Shown here: positions 33,310-43,872 of the stretch, piece by piece
How positions within the stretch are numbered: position 1 is the first letter of the stretch
Layout of the letters: every line of letters starts with the position of its first letter
Assembly (NCBI RefSeq): GCF_018991925.1
Contig: NW_024725520.1
Coordinates: forward strand, 967,501 to 1,031,500
From: Homarus americanus
Taxonomy: Eukaryota; Arthropoda; Malacostraca; Decapoda; Nephropidae
Direction: 5' to 3'
DNA: 64,000 bases
The notes under the pieces: model-generated
Databases searched by the model: none
The model's input: only the letters and a program-made list of their open reading frames with translations
Told to the model about the DNA's origin: nothing
Position numbers and translations under genes: made by a program

Positions 33310-33410
33310 CCGGTGTGGTGTATGGTGGTAGTGTATGGTGTGTGGTGATGGTGATGCGTGGTGATGGTGTGTTGTGGTGATAATAACAGTGGTGATGGTG
33401 GAAGGCTGGA
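33310..33410. repeat. (GGTGAT)n/(GGTGTAT)n patches
   Basis: GTGGTGTATGGTG and GTGATGGTG words in loose tandem. Confidence 0.75.
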
Positions 33411-33436
33411 CGTGGACTGACTTGTCTGTCTCTCTC

Positions 33437-33440
33437 ACCA

Positions 33441-33474
<34 letters not shown>
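33437..33474. repeat. (AC)n microsatellite
   Basis: AC run of about 36 bp. Confidence 0.97.
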
Positions 33475-33476
<2 letters not shown>

Positions 33477-33724
33477 AAATCATCCTCATCCATCAGTTAT
33501 CCACCAGAGGCTCAACAAGACGTTACTATCATCAAAAGGATCCATCAGAGAGAGTCCTATAAACACACCCTACAATATATCCTACAGTTTCAACCTTTTA
33601 TGTTGTTTTTGTTATTTTTTTTTTTTGCTGCTCCCTACAACCTTCCTATTCCTTTATAACCCACAACTTCTCTTCTATAACTTCACAACACACTAACTGT
33701 CCGGGTGTGGTGAGAATGGCTACG

Positions 33725-33815
33725 TTAGGTTAGGTTAGGTTAGCCATATTAGGTCATGGGTCACGTGATAAAGGTTAGGTTAGCCATATTAGGTCATGGG
33801 TCACACGATAAAGGT
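33725..33815. repeat. Tandem duplication with TTAGG-type start
   Basis: Two copies of GGTTAGCCATATTAGGTCAT plus GGGTCAC and GATAAAGG; unit about 47 bp. Confidence 0.88.
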
Positions 33816-33819
33816 ATTG

Positions 33820-34430
33820 AAGATAATATATGGGTGAAACAGTCAGTAGGGTAAAATATATACAGGTAAATTTAATGATAATATTTACCTATGTGTGTAT
33901 GGTCATCTGTGTTAAAGAGTGTGGAAGGTGTGAGGTATAATTTGAGTCATAAATTATAGGTGTTATATATAATGTAGTGTTGTATTACCTGTGTTAATAA
34001 AGGCGTTGGCAACCATGACATCGTGTAGTACAATGAACCTTCTGTATTATGACTTAGTGATCGTTCGCTATTAAGGGCTGGCTGTTATCTTGCTAGTTTT
34101 TGTTGCTATTATTATACACGGGTTGTGATGTTTATTGTGTAGTGATCATTATTACCTGGCCACGTGCTCACCTGTTGTTTTTTTTATGAAGACAGAGAGA
34201 CAATGGTTTACAGTATGGTGCGTGATCCATAGTATAAGACACCCTGTTTATGCTGGCGGGTGTATTGTGTGGTGCGTGATCTATGAGACACCCTGTATAC
34301 GAGGGCGGTGGTGTGGGGATAACTGGCTCCTGATTGGTCGAGAGTCTCCGTAGTTGCTTCAGGTAAACCAAGAGTTCCTGAAGGAGCTGAAGTAATACAT
34401 GAAGGTGGGAAGTCAGATAGCCAGATCACC
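33820..34430. other. Unique DNA without recognised gene
   Basis: AT-rich. A diverged duplication around ATGAGACACCCTGTATA / ATAAGACACCCTGTTTA lies at 34220-34300. No supported gene. Confidence 0.5.
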
Positions 34431-34432
34431 TG

Positions 34433-34463
34433 AAGGTTCGCCCTAACCTAACCTAACCTAACA
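34433..34463 (+). mobile_element. Minimal TTAGG-core element, one short arm (copy N)
   Basis: GATCACCTGAAGGTTCGCCC joined directly to (CCTAA)n. The second box is missing and there is no right arm. Confidence 0.5.
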
Positions 34464-34465
34464 CG

Positions 34466-34510
34466 AGGGTCAGTTGGTAGAGCAGGTGATGCGTGTGTCT
34501 TAAATATTGT
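34466..34510 (+). other. tRNA A-box-like sequence
   Basis: GGTCAGTTGGTAGAGCAGG closely resembles the 5' part of many tRNAs (CTCAGTTGGTAGAGC). No matching B box follows within about 70 bp, so this is at most a truncated SINE or tRNA remnant. Confidence 0.3.
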
Positions 34511-34519
34511 GAGGGAGGA

Positions 34520-35580
34520 AATGGACTCACTGGACCCTGGTAGGCGGCGGTGCAGGAGGAACTCGTGCAGACCAGACCTTCACCTCCTCCTCCTCCTCCT
34601 GCTGCTGCCCTATGATCAAGTCTCACCCTGAAGGCTTTGTGGACCCCTGTACCCACAACTACTCTTTCCCTGATGTCTTTTATCATTCAGTATACCCCCA
34701 GGGCCAGGGTGGGTAAGTCTGCAGTCGGATTTTTCTTTTGTTATTCCAAGCGTGGTGGTGCTGAGGTGTGTGTACTGGAGGCTACGTGGTGGTAGTGGAG
34801 TGAAGGCTGCTGAAGGCTCCTATAAACCCGCTTGATTCAGGGGCTGTTGTTGTATTACCGAGGCAGCCAGATTAAAGGTTGCATTCAGTAGTGACTTGTG
34901 CATCATAAAATTACCTGGTAACTTATTGACTCCTTTGTTTAGGTACAGTCAAATGTGTGTTTATGGGAAGGGCAGGGGGCGATGAAAGGGAGGGAGGGAG
35001 GAGGGGGAGAAGGAAGGAAGGAGGGAGGGAAGGAATGCGCCATACCCCTCTATAACAATAATAATAAACAGTTGTAAGTTGTAATAAGAGAATACTTATA
35101 GTATTAACTTACGATAATTTAATAACGATAATAAGTTACTATAATACAGCCTGTCCTATACCAACCAACCAGTCTAATCTAACCACAGTACACTAGGCCT
35201 AATGTTATATAAGCTAGGTGGATGATCCTTTAATAGAACACTTTGGGGTCAATTTGGTTTCGGTTTTCAGGTATTTTAAATGTTTAGGTGTTTTCGGTTT
35301 TTAGATGTCTAGGCCTACTTACAGTACAATAGCCTAAGCCTATACTAGCCTATACAGATCAAGACCTGAAATCTGAATGCTGTACATAATATCTTACTAT
35401 TGCTGTTGTGTTTCATTATAATGTTAGTTATAGTTGTGAGATACTGTAGACCACCAGACCAACAAGTGATCGCGCGATATAAAGTGTTAAAAACTCTTTC
35501 GGTTTGGGGAATTTTTCGTCCACCTCTCCACTCCCTAGGCCTAGACGAGCCTCTATTGTCTCTACTATCATTTATATATA
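34520..35580. other. Mostly unique DNA
   Basis: A GGAGGAAGG purine patch lies at 34980-35035 and AAT-rich sequence at 35060-35150. No coding gene recognised. Confidence 0.5.
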
Positions 35581-35581
35581 T

Positions 35582-35584
<3 letters not shown>

Positions 35585-35658
<74 letters not shown>
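35585..35658. repeat. (TG)37 microsatellite
   Basis: Perfect TG run of about 74 bp. Confidence 0.98.
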
Positions 35659-35659
<1 letters not shown>

Positions 35660-36390
35660 GGAATACAAAACGTTCTTCCGGTAAATACTAGGAGACGTCA
35701 TCAAACAGTCCTTAAAGAAAGATATAATTAATTACACATTAACTCTGTGTCATTAATTAAACATTTTTCAACCATAAAAATCCTTAATGGCTAAATGATG
35801 TTCTTGAATACGAAAAAACAACAACTTAATATCACACTAAAAAACAAATCAACCTTAGTGACGTTGGGAAGTGTAGCATTGTGTTGCCCCGGCCCCCTTG
35901 CACCCACCCCCCCCCCTGTCTCCGTGTAAAACATTTTAACGTCGTCATTATCAAACCTGGTAATTAAAGGAAGGGTCGAGAGTTATGCTTAATGGCTCCT
36001 AAAAAGACAGGTAAATCTAATTAGTTACGTGTTCCGGTTTACCTGTATTAGTGTTACGGATTCGAGGATAATTGTGTGTTACCTTGTGCTGTGGGTCGTG
36101 GGTCAGGTGGGTGAAGGAGCATTAAGTGGAGCAGCACCATCGTTACCCGGGGAATATTAGTGGGTTTAGGGGAAGATTTTCACCAAGTCATCATCATCAT
36201 CGTCATCATCGAGAGGTACAAGTCCTCACGAATCGTAAACCCAAGCCCTGAGAAATAGACCTGGACAACGCACCCAATGACCAAAGCCTTACAGAGCAAA
36301 TTACTGTACTACACTTCCTGCCTATCTCCCGGCCTGAGGAGGGCATCATAGAACTGCAACCGTAGGACGTGGCCAAACGTCTCTCACAGG
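35660..36390. other. Unique DNA without recognised gene
   Basis: AT-rich to 36060. A (CAT)n patch lies at 36186-36212. The stretch 36230-36390 may be eroded LINE sequence upstream of the next element. Confidence 0.45.
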
Positions 36391-36396
36391 AGTAAC

Positions 36397-36760
36397 ATGG
36401 CCACTCCTCATGGTGACCTCCCTGTCAGACCGTGGCCTCGTAACACACGTCTTGCCCGCGGTGCCCACTGTTTCTCTGTGGATGTCGGTCACACAAGAAT
36501 AACCCGTTATAGTACCCCCTTCTTTCCTCACACAGCCAAACCGTGGAATTCTCTGCCTTCTTCTGTGTTTCCATACTCTTATAATCTGTCTCACTTCAAA
36601 AAGCTGGTTTTCCGGCATCTTCGTGGTGTAGATTAATATAGTTTTTTCTCTTTTATTTAAATTTCTTTTTACTCTTATTTTTTCTTCCCCCAGGCCCCGT
36701 TGTGGGTCGATGTCCTGTGCCCGGGTGGGCTGTTCCCCGGAAAAAAATTACCTTACCTCT
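36397..36760 (+). mobile_element. LINE retrotransposon 3' end (C-terminal coding plus 3' UTR)
   Basis: The open frame 36397-36636 carries RNTRLARGAHCFSVDV, then FFPHTAKPWNSLPSSVFP and YNLSHFKKLVFRHL before a stop. This is the extreme C-terminal signature of a large arthropod non-LTR reverse transcriptase family (xxFFPxTxxxWNSLPxxVF, then FKxxVxRHL). The T-rich tail ending CCCCCAGGCCCCGTTGTGG and CCCGGGTGGGCTG looks like its 3' UTR. No reverse transcriptase core remains, so the copy is 5'-truncated and dead. Confidence 0.8.
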
Positions 36761-36774
36761 CTCCCACATATACA

Positions 36775-37110
36775 ACAGAGGTCTCTCAAGGAAGGACATG
36801 TTCCCTCCCTCTGACGTCAACCAACCATAGACAAACTGAGGCCCGTCAACCTTACTCCCATCTTACTGACCCTTGAAGGCTCAGTAGCACCACTGAATAT
36901 GTCCGACATCCTCCCCAATATTGACCCTAGAGTCAACACCCTCAGAAAATTTTATGTGCCGCCACAACAACTAATCAAAGCATACGTCACGTACCTCCGA
37001 CCCATCCTAGAATGCTGCTGCACACTCCTCCACGCCGGGCTCACACTACAGCAGGTGAAGCAGATAAAAGGGATTGACCTTCGGGTAATGAAAATAGCAG
37101 TGGGTTAGAT
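36775..37110 (+). mobile_element. Internally deleted LINE reverse transcriptase fragment
   Basis: In one frame PTIDKLRPVNLTPILLTLEG (an early RT motif, usually LRPISLTP) runs into ATG at 36899 and on to FYVPPQQLIKAYVTYLRPIL and HAGLTLQQVKQIKG, the thumb-like part after the catalytic core. The palm, including the YxDD box, is absent. A normal copy would have a few hundred residues between these blocks, so a large in-frame deletion is inferred. Upstream frame has a TGA near 36811. It lies just downstream of another LINE 3' end in the same orientation. Confidence 0.7.
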
Positions 37111-37171
37111 CACCTGTGTGATTGTGCTGGTTTTTATCCAACCAATTCCTTATCAAAATTTATGTAAACGT

Positions 37172-37172
<1 letters not shown>

Positions 37173-37213
<41 letters not shown>
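37173..37213. repeat. (GT)n microsatellite
   Basis: GT run of about 40 bp. Confidence 0.97.
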
Positions 37214-37216
<3 letters not shown>

Positions 37217-37374
37217 TAGAGACCCAACAGCTGGTACCTCGGGGTGTGAAGTAAGTAGTGTAAATATGTACAGGATAGAAAGCTGTTATTAGCAGTAAAC
37301 TTGATTGGCTGACAGCTTAGTAATCCGGGCGTGGGGGAGTTATCTGAGCCACATTTTGATATGGACAACAGGTG

Positions 37375-37503
37375 GAGCTGGCTGGCTGACTGACTGGCTG
37401 ACTGGCTGGCTGGCTGACTGACTGACTGACTGGCTGGCTGGCTGGCTGACTGTGTGACTGGCTGGCTGGCTGGCTGACTGACTGTGTGACTGGCTGGCTA
37501 GCT
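37375..37503. repeat. (GGCT)n/(GACT)n tetranucleotide array
   Basis: GGCTGGCTGACTGACT units with two TGTGTGACT interruptions. Confidence 0.95.
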
Positions 37504-37504
37504 A

Positions 37505-37835
37505 AGTGTGTGGGTCGTGAATTTTCTCTATCTTGTAAGCTTTCCTCCACATCTCGCCTCCACATATTTTACCTTATTTACTTACATATATTTAGATGTT
37601 GTTTTAAGTATTATCAATTAAATATTTATTGTTGTTAGTCTGTTTATATCCAATAAACATAAGATAAATAAGAAAATATGCTCGTGTGTGCGTCAGGTGG
37701 CGCCATCTTGCAACTAGAATTTGAGTTACGTTATGTAAACAAACTGAAGATACGAATTCTTAAGGTGATTTTTTTCCTGCATTTTTGGAACTCTTTAACA
37801 AGGCGGTATGGTTGTTAAGTTCTTGATGAATGATA
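37505..37835. other. AT-rich unique DNA
   Basis: No gene or repeat recognised. Confidence 0.5.
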
Positions 37836-37837
37836 GT

Positions 37838-37960
37838 GACGATGTTGACGGGGGTTGTAATGGTGATAATGATGATTGTGATGATGGTGGTGATGGTGGT
37901 GATGTTGATTGTGATGATGGTGGTGATGTTGGTGATGGTGATGATGATGGTAATAAGAGT
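37838..37960. repeat. (GATGGT)n-rich microsatellite
   Basis: Imperfect GATGATGGTGGTGATG units. The Asp/Gly-rich open frame is repeat translation. Confidence 0.9.
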
Positions 37961-38014
37961 AGGATTGGGAAGACCTTCAGGGTGTTGTAGTGAGGATGTG
38001 TGTGTGTTATGTTT

Positions 38015-38125
38015 ATGGTGTTATGGTAATGGGGTGGTGTGGTAGTTGTGATGTGGTTGTGGTTGTGGTAGTGTGGTTATGGTGGTAATGGGGTGGTGTG
38101 GTAGTTGTGATGTGATAGTGTGGTT
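38015..38125. repeat. Tandem duplication, GTAATGGGGTGGTGTGGTAG
   Basis: Two copies of GGTAATGGGGTGGTGTGG plus TAGTTGTGATGTG, about 65 bp apart. Confidence 0.88.
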
Positions 38126-38129
38126 AAGG

Positions 38130-38440
38130 ACAGGGGACTAGGGTAGCCACATAGTGTATGTCACTCACTGTCCCCCCACTGTGTGCGGCCAGACATGCTG
38201 CCTCACACTCCTGTACTCACACAGTTGTGAATAAGTTACCCTTTATGTATAGAACTAAACAAATAATGTAATTTAAATACTGTGTAACATTCAGTGCCAT
38301 AATATCCTGACAACGGGGGTTAATTATTTTGACCCGTTGTAAACTCTACTCTGTAATCCTTTTGCTCTACCGCTCACAGGATGAGTATGGGGTGCACAAT
38401 AAACTAGCCGCTGTAAGCGGCGAAATAAAAAATCAATGGC
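38130..38440. other. Unique DNA
   Basis: No coding region, RNA gene or repeat recognised. Confidence 0.5.
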
Positions 38441-38442
38441 TT

Positions 38443-38552
38443 CACCACCTGACCCTCACCCTGGCACCATTACCTGACCTTCACCCTGGCACCACCACCT
38501 GACCCTCACCCTGGCACCACCACCTGACCCTCACCCTGGCACCACCACCGGG
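38443..38552. repeat. Minisatellite, CACCACCTGACCCTCACCCT
   Basis: Four to five units of about 27 bp with ACCTGACCCTCACCCTGGCA. Confidence 0.93.
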
Positions 38553-38902
38553 CACCATCCATCATCCTCCTGTCCTGCCTTATCCTGGTGACCGCCAGCC
38601 CTCCACCCATACATTATTATAGGCCCGTTATTGCCCGCATCACCAAGCTCTCTTCATCTGTTCCTTGTTCTTGCTCATTCCTTTTCACCCTTCTTCACAC
38701 TTCAAAATTCCTCCACTGCCAAGGTTGAGATCTTCTGTTCTTCTCTTCTCATACTCACTTGTCCTCCTCCTCCCTCCCCAATATCATTACACATACACAG
38801 TTTCTCCCAGTGAGAGGCCGCAGCTGGCGACGCCCTCCGAGCACTGACACATCGGGTGCTGTACGCGGGTAATTTTAGCTTGTAGTGGTGAAGGGTTTAA
38901 GG

Positions 38903-38904
<2 letters not shown>

Positions 38905-38934
<30 letters not shown>
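38905..38934. repeat. (GT)n microsatellite
   Basis: GT run of about 29 bp. Confidence 0.95.
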
Positions 38935-38936
<2 letters not shown>

Positions 38937-39099
38937 CTGCACCAGCCTTAAAGATGACTCACGAACCTCACCATGATCACCAGTTGTTCTATGGTAACTA
39001 TGGAAACACCACAGTGAGGAGAAAATCCTATCTTGATAACCCTATTAAAAATATAACCTCTCCCTGGTCTAGCGCTGTAAACATGTTGTGACGAGTAGG

Positions 39100-39385
39100 T
39101 GGTGATTCTCCCGCGTAAATAGGACGGTTTTATTTTTTTCGCCTTTAAATTTGATGTTTTACCGCGCAAATTTGTTTTTCCCGCTCAAAATTTGCATCTT
39201 TCTCGTGGGGTTTGTTAGTTTTTCCCCAACTGCAAATTTGACGTTTCTCCCGCGCAATTTAGGACTTTTCCCGCGTAAATTTGACATACCTCATAAATTT
39301 GACGTTTTCCCGCATAAATATGAATAATTTTCCCGCGCACATTTAACATTCCCGAAAAATTTTTGACATTTTCCCGCGTTGTGGC
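39100..39385 (+). repeat. Degenerate repeat rich in TTTCCCGCG
   Basis: About nine diverged copies of AAATTTGACGTTTTCCCGCG at 20-42 bp spacing. Five contain exact TTTCCCGC, the E2F/DP consensus, near 39176, 39266, 39306, 39329 and 39370. Whether this is a regulatory array or only a diverged minisatellite is unknown. Confidence 0.7.
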
Positions 39386-39694
39386 TGCATCATCTGGTGG
39401 GCTGGGTTACTTTTAACGCGGGGAAAAAAAGAAAAAAAGTGATAACAGCTGCCCCCTGCACGCGTCTCCCAACAGCTGATCCCATCATGTCGGGGGGGGG
39501 GGGAGAGGATGGTTAAGTAAACATAAATGGCTGTGTAGTTTTATAACCCTTACACCTGTGCTTCATTAAGAGGAAAGATTTTTTTATAATATATATTTTT
39601 TTTATCAAGACGTCGGATTCCATCTTTCTCTCTCTTCATTCTGATTTATTTGTTTTGATGTTGAGTTAGGGACCTGAGAGAGAATGAAAAAAAA

Positions 39695-39775
39695 ATGAAG
39701 GAAGGAAGGAAGAAAAGAATGAAGGAAGGAAGGAAGAAAGAAAATAATGAAGGAAGGAAGTAAGGAAGAAAAGGA
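39695..39775. repeat. (GGAA)n microsatellite
   Basis: GAAGGAAGGAAGAAA blocks in three groups. Confidence 0.92.
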
Positions 39776-39899
39776 CATGATGTGGAGACGAATTAATCAA
39801 AGCTTTGTGTTGGTTTGTGCCATTAATTCATCGTCATATAAACCAGCTGGACTTGAGTCTCTGTTTCATGGTGTTGTGTTGTAGAGACCAGCCAATCAC

Positions 39900-40192
39900 T
39901 TTCTCTTCCCTATTTTCTTCACTTTCTCTTAGTCTCGTTTCCCCTTAAATCTCCCCCCCCCCTCCGTCCTCCCCCCTTCACCCTCACTCTCTTCCCTCAT
40001 TTTATCATTCCTCCCCTCAGTCTTCTCATTTTCCTCATTTCTCCTCTCATTTTCCCCTCACTTCCGTCATTCTCCTCATTTCTCCCCTCATCCCCGTCAT
40101 TTCTCCCCTCATTCCCGTCACTTCCTCTCATTTCTCCCCTCATTCCCGTCATTTCTCCCCTCACTCCACCATTCCTCCCCTCACTGTAGCAA
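39900..40192. repeat. Pyrimidine-rich minisatellite, TTTCTCCCCTCATTCCCGTC
   Basis: About eight units of 20-22 bp at 40010-40190, preceded by C/T-rich sequence with a poly-C run at 39952. Confidence 0.9.
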
Positions 40193-40214
40193 GTGTTTAG
40201 CAATGAACTGAAAC

Positions 40215-40345
40215 ACCGTATGAATTAAATCTGTATGAATATATGTATATAAGTTTATTTGTCTGAATCTATGTATACACTTATATTTACGTCTAAATCT
40301 ATGTATACCAGTAAATTTATATATGTATAATATGTATATTTATCA
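40215..40345. repeat. Degenerate repeat, TCTATGTATACAxxTATATTTA
   Basis: Four to five diverged units of about 34 bp with AATCTATGTATAC and TTTAT. Confidence 0.6.
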
Positions 40346-40349
40346 AACG

Positions 40350-40715
40350 TTAGCACATGAATAAAAGGTCCCTGTGTTGCCTGATACATTAACTGGCTGA
40401 GGCGTTTTGTTCCGTCTGCCTGGAACATTTTCTCGGGTTGAACATTAGCATACCTGAATTAATTATTACCTGGTACATTATTAAGGTGTGGAGGGGGGGA
40501 GGGGAGGAGGGGGAACTTGTCTATTCAGAATTGTGTAAGGTAACTGTGTGTTTGTCTGTTTGTTTTTGTATTTATTCATTAACTTGTATGTTTTTTTTTT
40601 CTGGAATACTGTTGAGTAATGTTGACAAGTTTAGTTTGTTTTATGTTCAGTAATTTAGTTATTTTGGCTTTATGGAATACTGTACGTTTGAATTATGTTG
40701 TCTGGTGAGGTTTGT
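40350..40715. other. Unique T-rich DNA
   Basis: Short G-rich (GGGGGAGGGG) patch at 40492-40515. No gene recognised. Confidence 0.5.
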
Positions 40716-40718
40716 TTG

Positions 40719-40768
<50 letters not shown>
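40719..40768. repeat. (TG)n microsatellite
   Basis: TG run of about 49 bp. Confidence 0.97.
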
Positions 40769-40771
<3 letters not shown>

Positions 40772-40774
40772 AAG

Positions 40775-41280
40775 CTGTGCAGTAGGTGTGTGGCTCGACA
40801 ATTGCGTTTTATTTTTTTTTTTTTTTCATTTTGATTTAGACATTTTTTTTTTTAAGAATTTGCCCCTAAAATGTGTGTTATATGTAGTTAGTGGTGGAGG
40901 AAAGCGAGTGATGACCATAAGACGAAAACACAAGTTGATCATTTTAGACAATTAGGAAAATTTAATATTAATGGAGAAATAATTTGCAACGTTTTACCAG
41001 GTTACAAAAAATTATACAGTGTACTGATGAAAGGGTGAAATACAGGTTGCTGTTAATAATAATCTAAGACGTTTAATGAAATCTTTAGTACATAGCAATT
41101 TTTTTAAGTTACATAAAAAAAATCAAAATCTATATAAAACAAATAATATCTTACGTTAATATGAAGAAAAAAAATGGTAAAAAGAAATATAGTCTTTGTA
41201 TGCGTTTGATTATGTAGAATTTAATTAAAGTTAAAATTTCATTACCAGTTTGTTAAGTATTTTAGTACCGGGTCTGCCAA
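40775..41280. other. A/T-rich unique DNA
   Basis: Poly-T runs at 40810-40855, then AT-rich sequence with no gene. Confidence 0.55.
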
Positions 41281-41429
41281 GTCATATGTGTGTATGTGTG
41301 TGTGTGTGTATTCTGGTGTACATATGTCTGTGTTGTGTTTCTCTGTGTACCCGGGTGTTGTTTCTCATTAGTCTACACTGCTGTCTCTGTGTTTCTCTTG
41401 TATCTCATTATTTATTCATTATTTCAGTT

Positions 41430-41655
41430 TTTCCATTTCTCATTCCATTTTACCTTACTTCTCTTCGTCTTTATTTATTCTTTCATTCCTTCATTCTCTT
41501 CCTCGTCTCTTATATCTCCCTTCATGTCTTCTTCCTCTCTATGCATTCCCCCATACCATTTTTCACTCCCTCTCCCTCATTCCTTCTTCTCATGTCTTTT
41601 ATCTTCCCTCATTCCTTCTCCCCACCCTCATTCCTTCTTCCCTCCCTATCTCGAC
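41430..41655. repeat. Pyrimidine-rich tract
   Basis: CTTCATTCCTTC-type sequence. The two overlapping plus frames here are compositional. Confidence 0.75.
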
Positions 41656-41799
41656 CACGCTGATGGTAGAGAGGAAAGGAGGGTAGGGGAAGGGAGGGAG
41701 AGGTGTACAGCTGCAACTTTCAACTTGAGGGTGCAACTCGCTGTCACTAATTGGCCTGTGAATATGATGAACCACTCTAGCGGGAAAGTCAGGCCAGGC

Positions 41800-41905
41800 A
41801 CCCCTACTCCTCCACCCCCCCCACTCCCTCCACCCCCACCCCACTCACCTCTCTTACTCTCCCCTCTCTCACCCCTTCCCTCCCCCTCCCTCCTCCCCCG
41901 GTTGT
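41800..41905. repeat. C-rich simple sequence
   Basis: CCTCCACCCCC and CTCCCTCC blocks. Confidence 0.8.
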
Positions 41906-42081
41906 TGATATGGTGGAGCTGGGGTTGTTGTTGTTGTGGAATGTAGTAGGTGTTGTAAGATTGTGGTTGTGACGATGGTTGTAGGGTCTTGGTTGTGGTG
42001 ATAGTGGTAGTTGTGGTAATACTATACACAGACAGATTCAATTATGTACCACATATAGTACACGGGTTCGACTCATCCTCC

Positions 42082-42145
42082 TTCCTAACCTAACCAACTT
42101 TAACTAACCACCTTAACCTAACCACCTTAACCTAACCTAACCTAA
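42082..42145. repeat. Interstitial (CCTAA)n tract
   Basis: CCTAACCTAACC blocks with CCACCTTAACC variants. No palindromic arms. Confidence 0.88.
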
Positions 42146-42289
42146 TGGCCACCCCCTATGTTGTTAAATAGTTCCAGAAATTACCTTAACAGTTTAATAT
42201 ATACCAACTGTCTTCACTCTTTTATTTAGCTCCTTTATATTCAATCAATCATTCGTATTTATAATAATTAGCAAAATAACGACACACGT

Positions 42290-42415
42290 CATATAGGCCA
42301 ATGATAACTGTCGTACGTAAGCGTAGGAAGGTTTTCATTGGTTGTTGGACTACGTAAACATATGGTTGTCATTGGCTGAGCCACGACATAGGTTTCAATT
42401 GGTTGAGGAACAAGT
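42290..42415. repeat. Degenerate repeat carrying ATTGG boxes
   Basis: Diverged units of 45-50 bp, each with CATTGGTTG or CATTGGCTG (inverted CCAAT) and TACGTAA. See the separate finding. Confidence 0.55.
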
Positions 42416-42612
42416 ATTCATCAGCAGGTGTACATTGTAGGTGTGGAGAGGTCGAACAGGTATGTAACTCAAGTATGGATATGGCCAAACTCAGGTCGGT
42501 ATGTGGCCACAGTGTGTGAGGGTGAGAGGTGTGGCCAGTTGATGGTCGCAGCACCGTGAATAACCTGAGATATGAACCCGTTACACCTCATCTCCATACC
42601 GTGTGTGTGTGT

Positions 42613-42614
<2 letters not shown>

Positions 42615-42700
<86 letters not shown>
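42615..42700. repeat. (TC)43 microsatellite
   Basis: Perfect TC run of about 86 bp. Confidence 0.98.
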
Positions 42701-42705
<5 letters not shown>

Positions 42706-42869
42706 CTACCACCCTTCCTTCTGCCCTCCCTTCTCCTCCTTATCCAACCTTATCATCCTTCCTCCCTCCCTCCACCAACACACTCACCAACCTTGTTCCA
42801 CTGCTGTTATGGCCGGACTCTGGTTCATTGGTTGTTATGGTTGATCAGGTGTTGTGAAGCGGAAGAGTA

Positions 42870-43020
42870 GTTGCAGGTGATGGAGGGTGGTTGTGGTGAA
42901 GGATGGTTGTGGTGAAGGATGGTTGTGGTGAAGGATGGTTGTGGTGGTGAATGGCGGTGGTAGAACGTGGTAGTGGAGCGTGGTGGTGGTAGTGGAGGGT
43001 AGTGGTGGTGGAGGGAGGTG
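42870..43020. repeat. Minisatellite, GGTTGTGGTGAAGGAT
   Basis: Four 16-bp units, then looser GTGGTAGTGGAG repeats. Confidence 0.92.
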
Positions 43021-43045
43021 GAGGATGATGCTATACAGTTAATGG

Positions 43046-43047
<2 letters not shown>

Positions 43048-43081
<34 letters not shown>
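43048..43081. repeat. (GA)n microsatellite
   Basis: GA run of about 34 bp. Confidence 0.97.
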
Positions 43082-43084
<3 letters not shown>

Positions 43085-43154
43085 AGGATTACGACACTTG
43101 ATTAGATATTCAAGCCGGTGGTACTCATCCCTAACTTTCCAACATCGTCTGGTC

Positions 43155-43277
43155 GCCTCCTCTCCCCGCCCTCCTCCTCCTCCTCCTCTTCCTCACCTCC
43201 TCTCCTCTCCTCTCCTACCCTCCTCCTCCTCTTCCCTCTCCCACCCTCCTCCTCCTCTCCCCACCCTCCTCCTCCGA
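43155..43277. repeat. (CCT)n polypyrimidine block
   Basis: CCTCCTCCTC and TCTCCTCTCC blocks. Confidence 0.88.
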
Positions 43278-43436
43278 GTACTGGCCGACGCCGGGCCGTC
43301 CGGAGTTAACTCGACCGCTTGATAAAATTGTTGCTTTATGGACAAAGTTCACTGTGTGTTGCCTGGCGGTGGCGGCGGCTGTTGGTGGTAGGTAGCGGCT
43401 GTGGGGGTGGCGGTCTTAGCAGACGGTAACCACCCC

Positions 43437-43512
43437 CCTTACCACACCACCACAAGCACCACACCCTCGCCACACCACCACAAGCACCACACCCTCACCA
43501 CAAGCGCCACAC
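43437..43512. repeat. Short repeat, CACCACAAGCACCACACCCT
   Basis: Three units of 24-29 bp. Confidence 0.88.
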
Positions 43513-43630
43513 ATCAGACATGCCAGTGGTTGCTACAACTGTGCCAAACATACAGACTGACCCATATCATGATACAGGCGTTCCTTCAGTGTATGTGAAT
43601 CAACAATAGTTATCTCTCTAGTACGCCTCG

Positions 43631-43857
<227 letters not shown>

Positions 43858-43872
43858 CCCCGTTAGTAAATG

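Noticed and set aside
42030..42085. GGGTTCGACTC, resembling a tRNA B box
   Set aside because: No A box lies at the expected distance and no tRNA fold is apparent.
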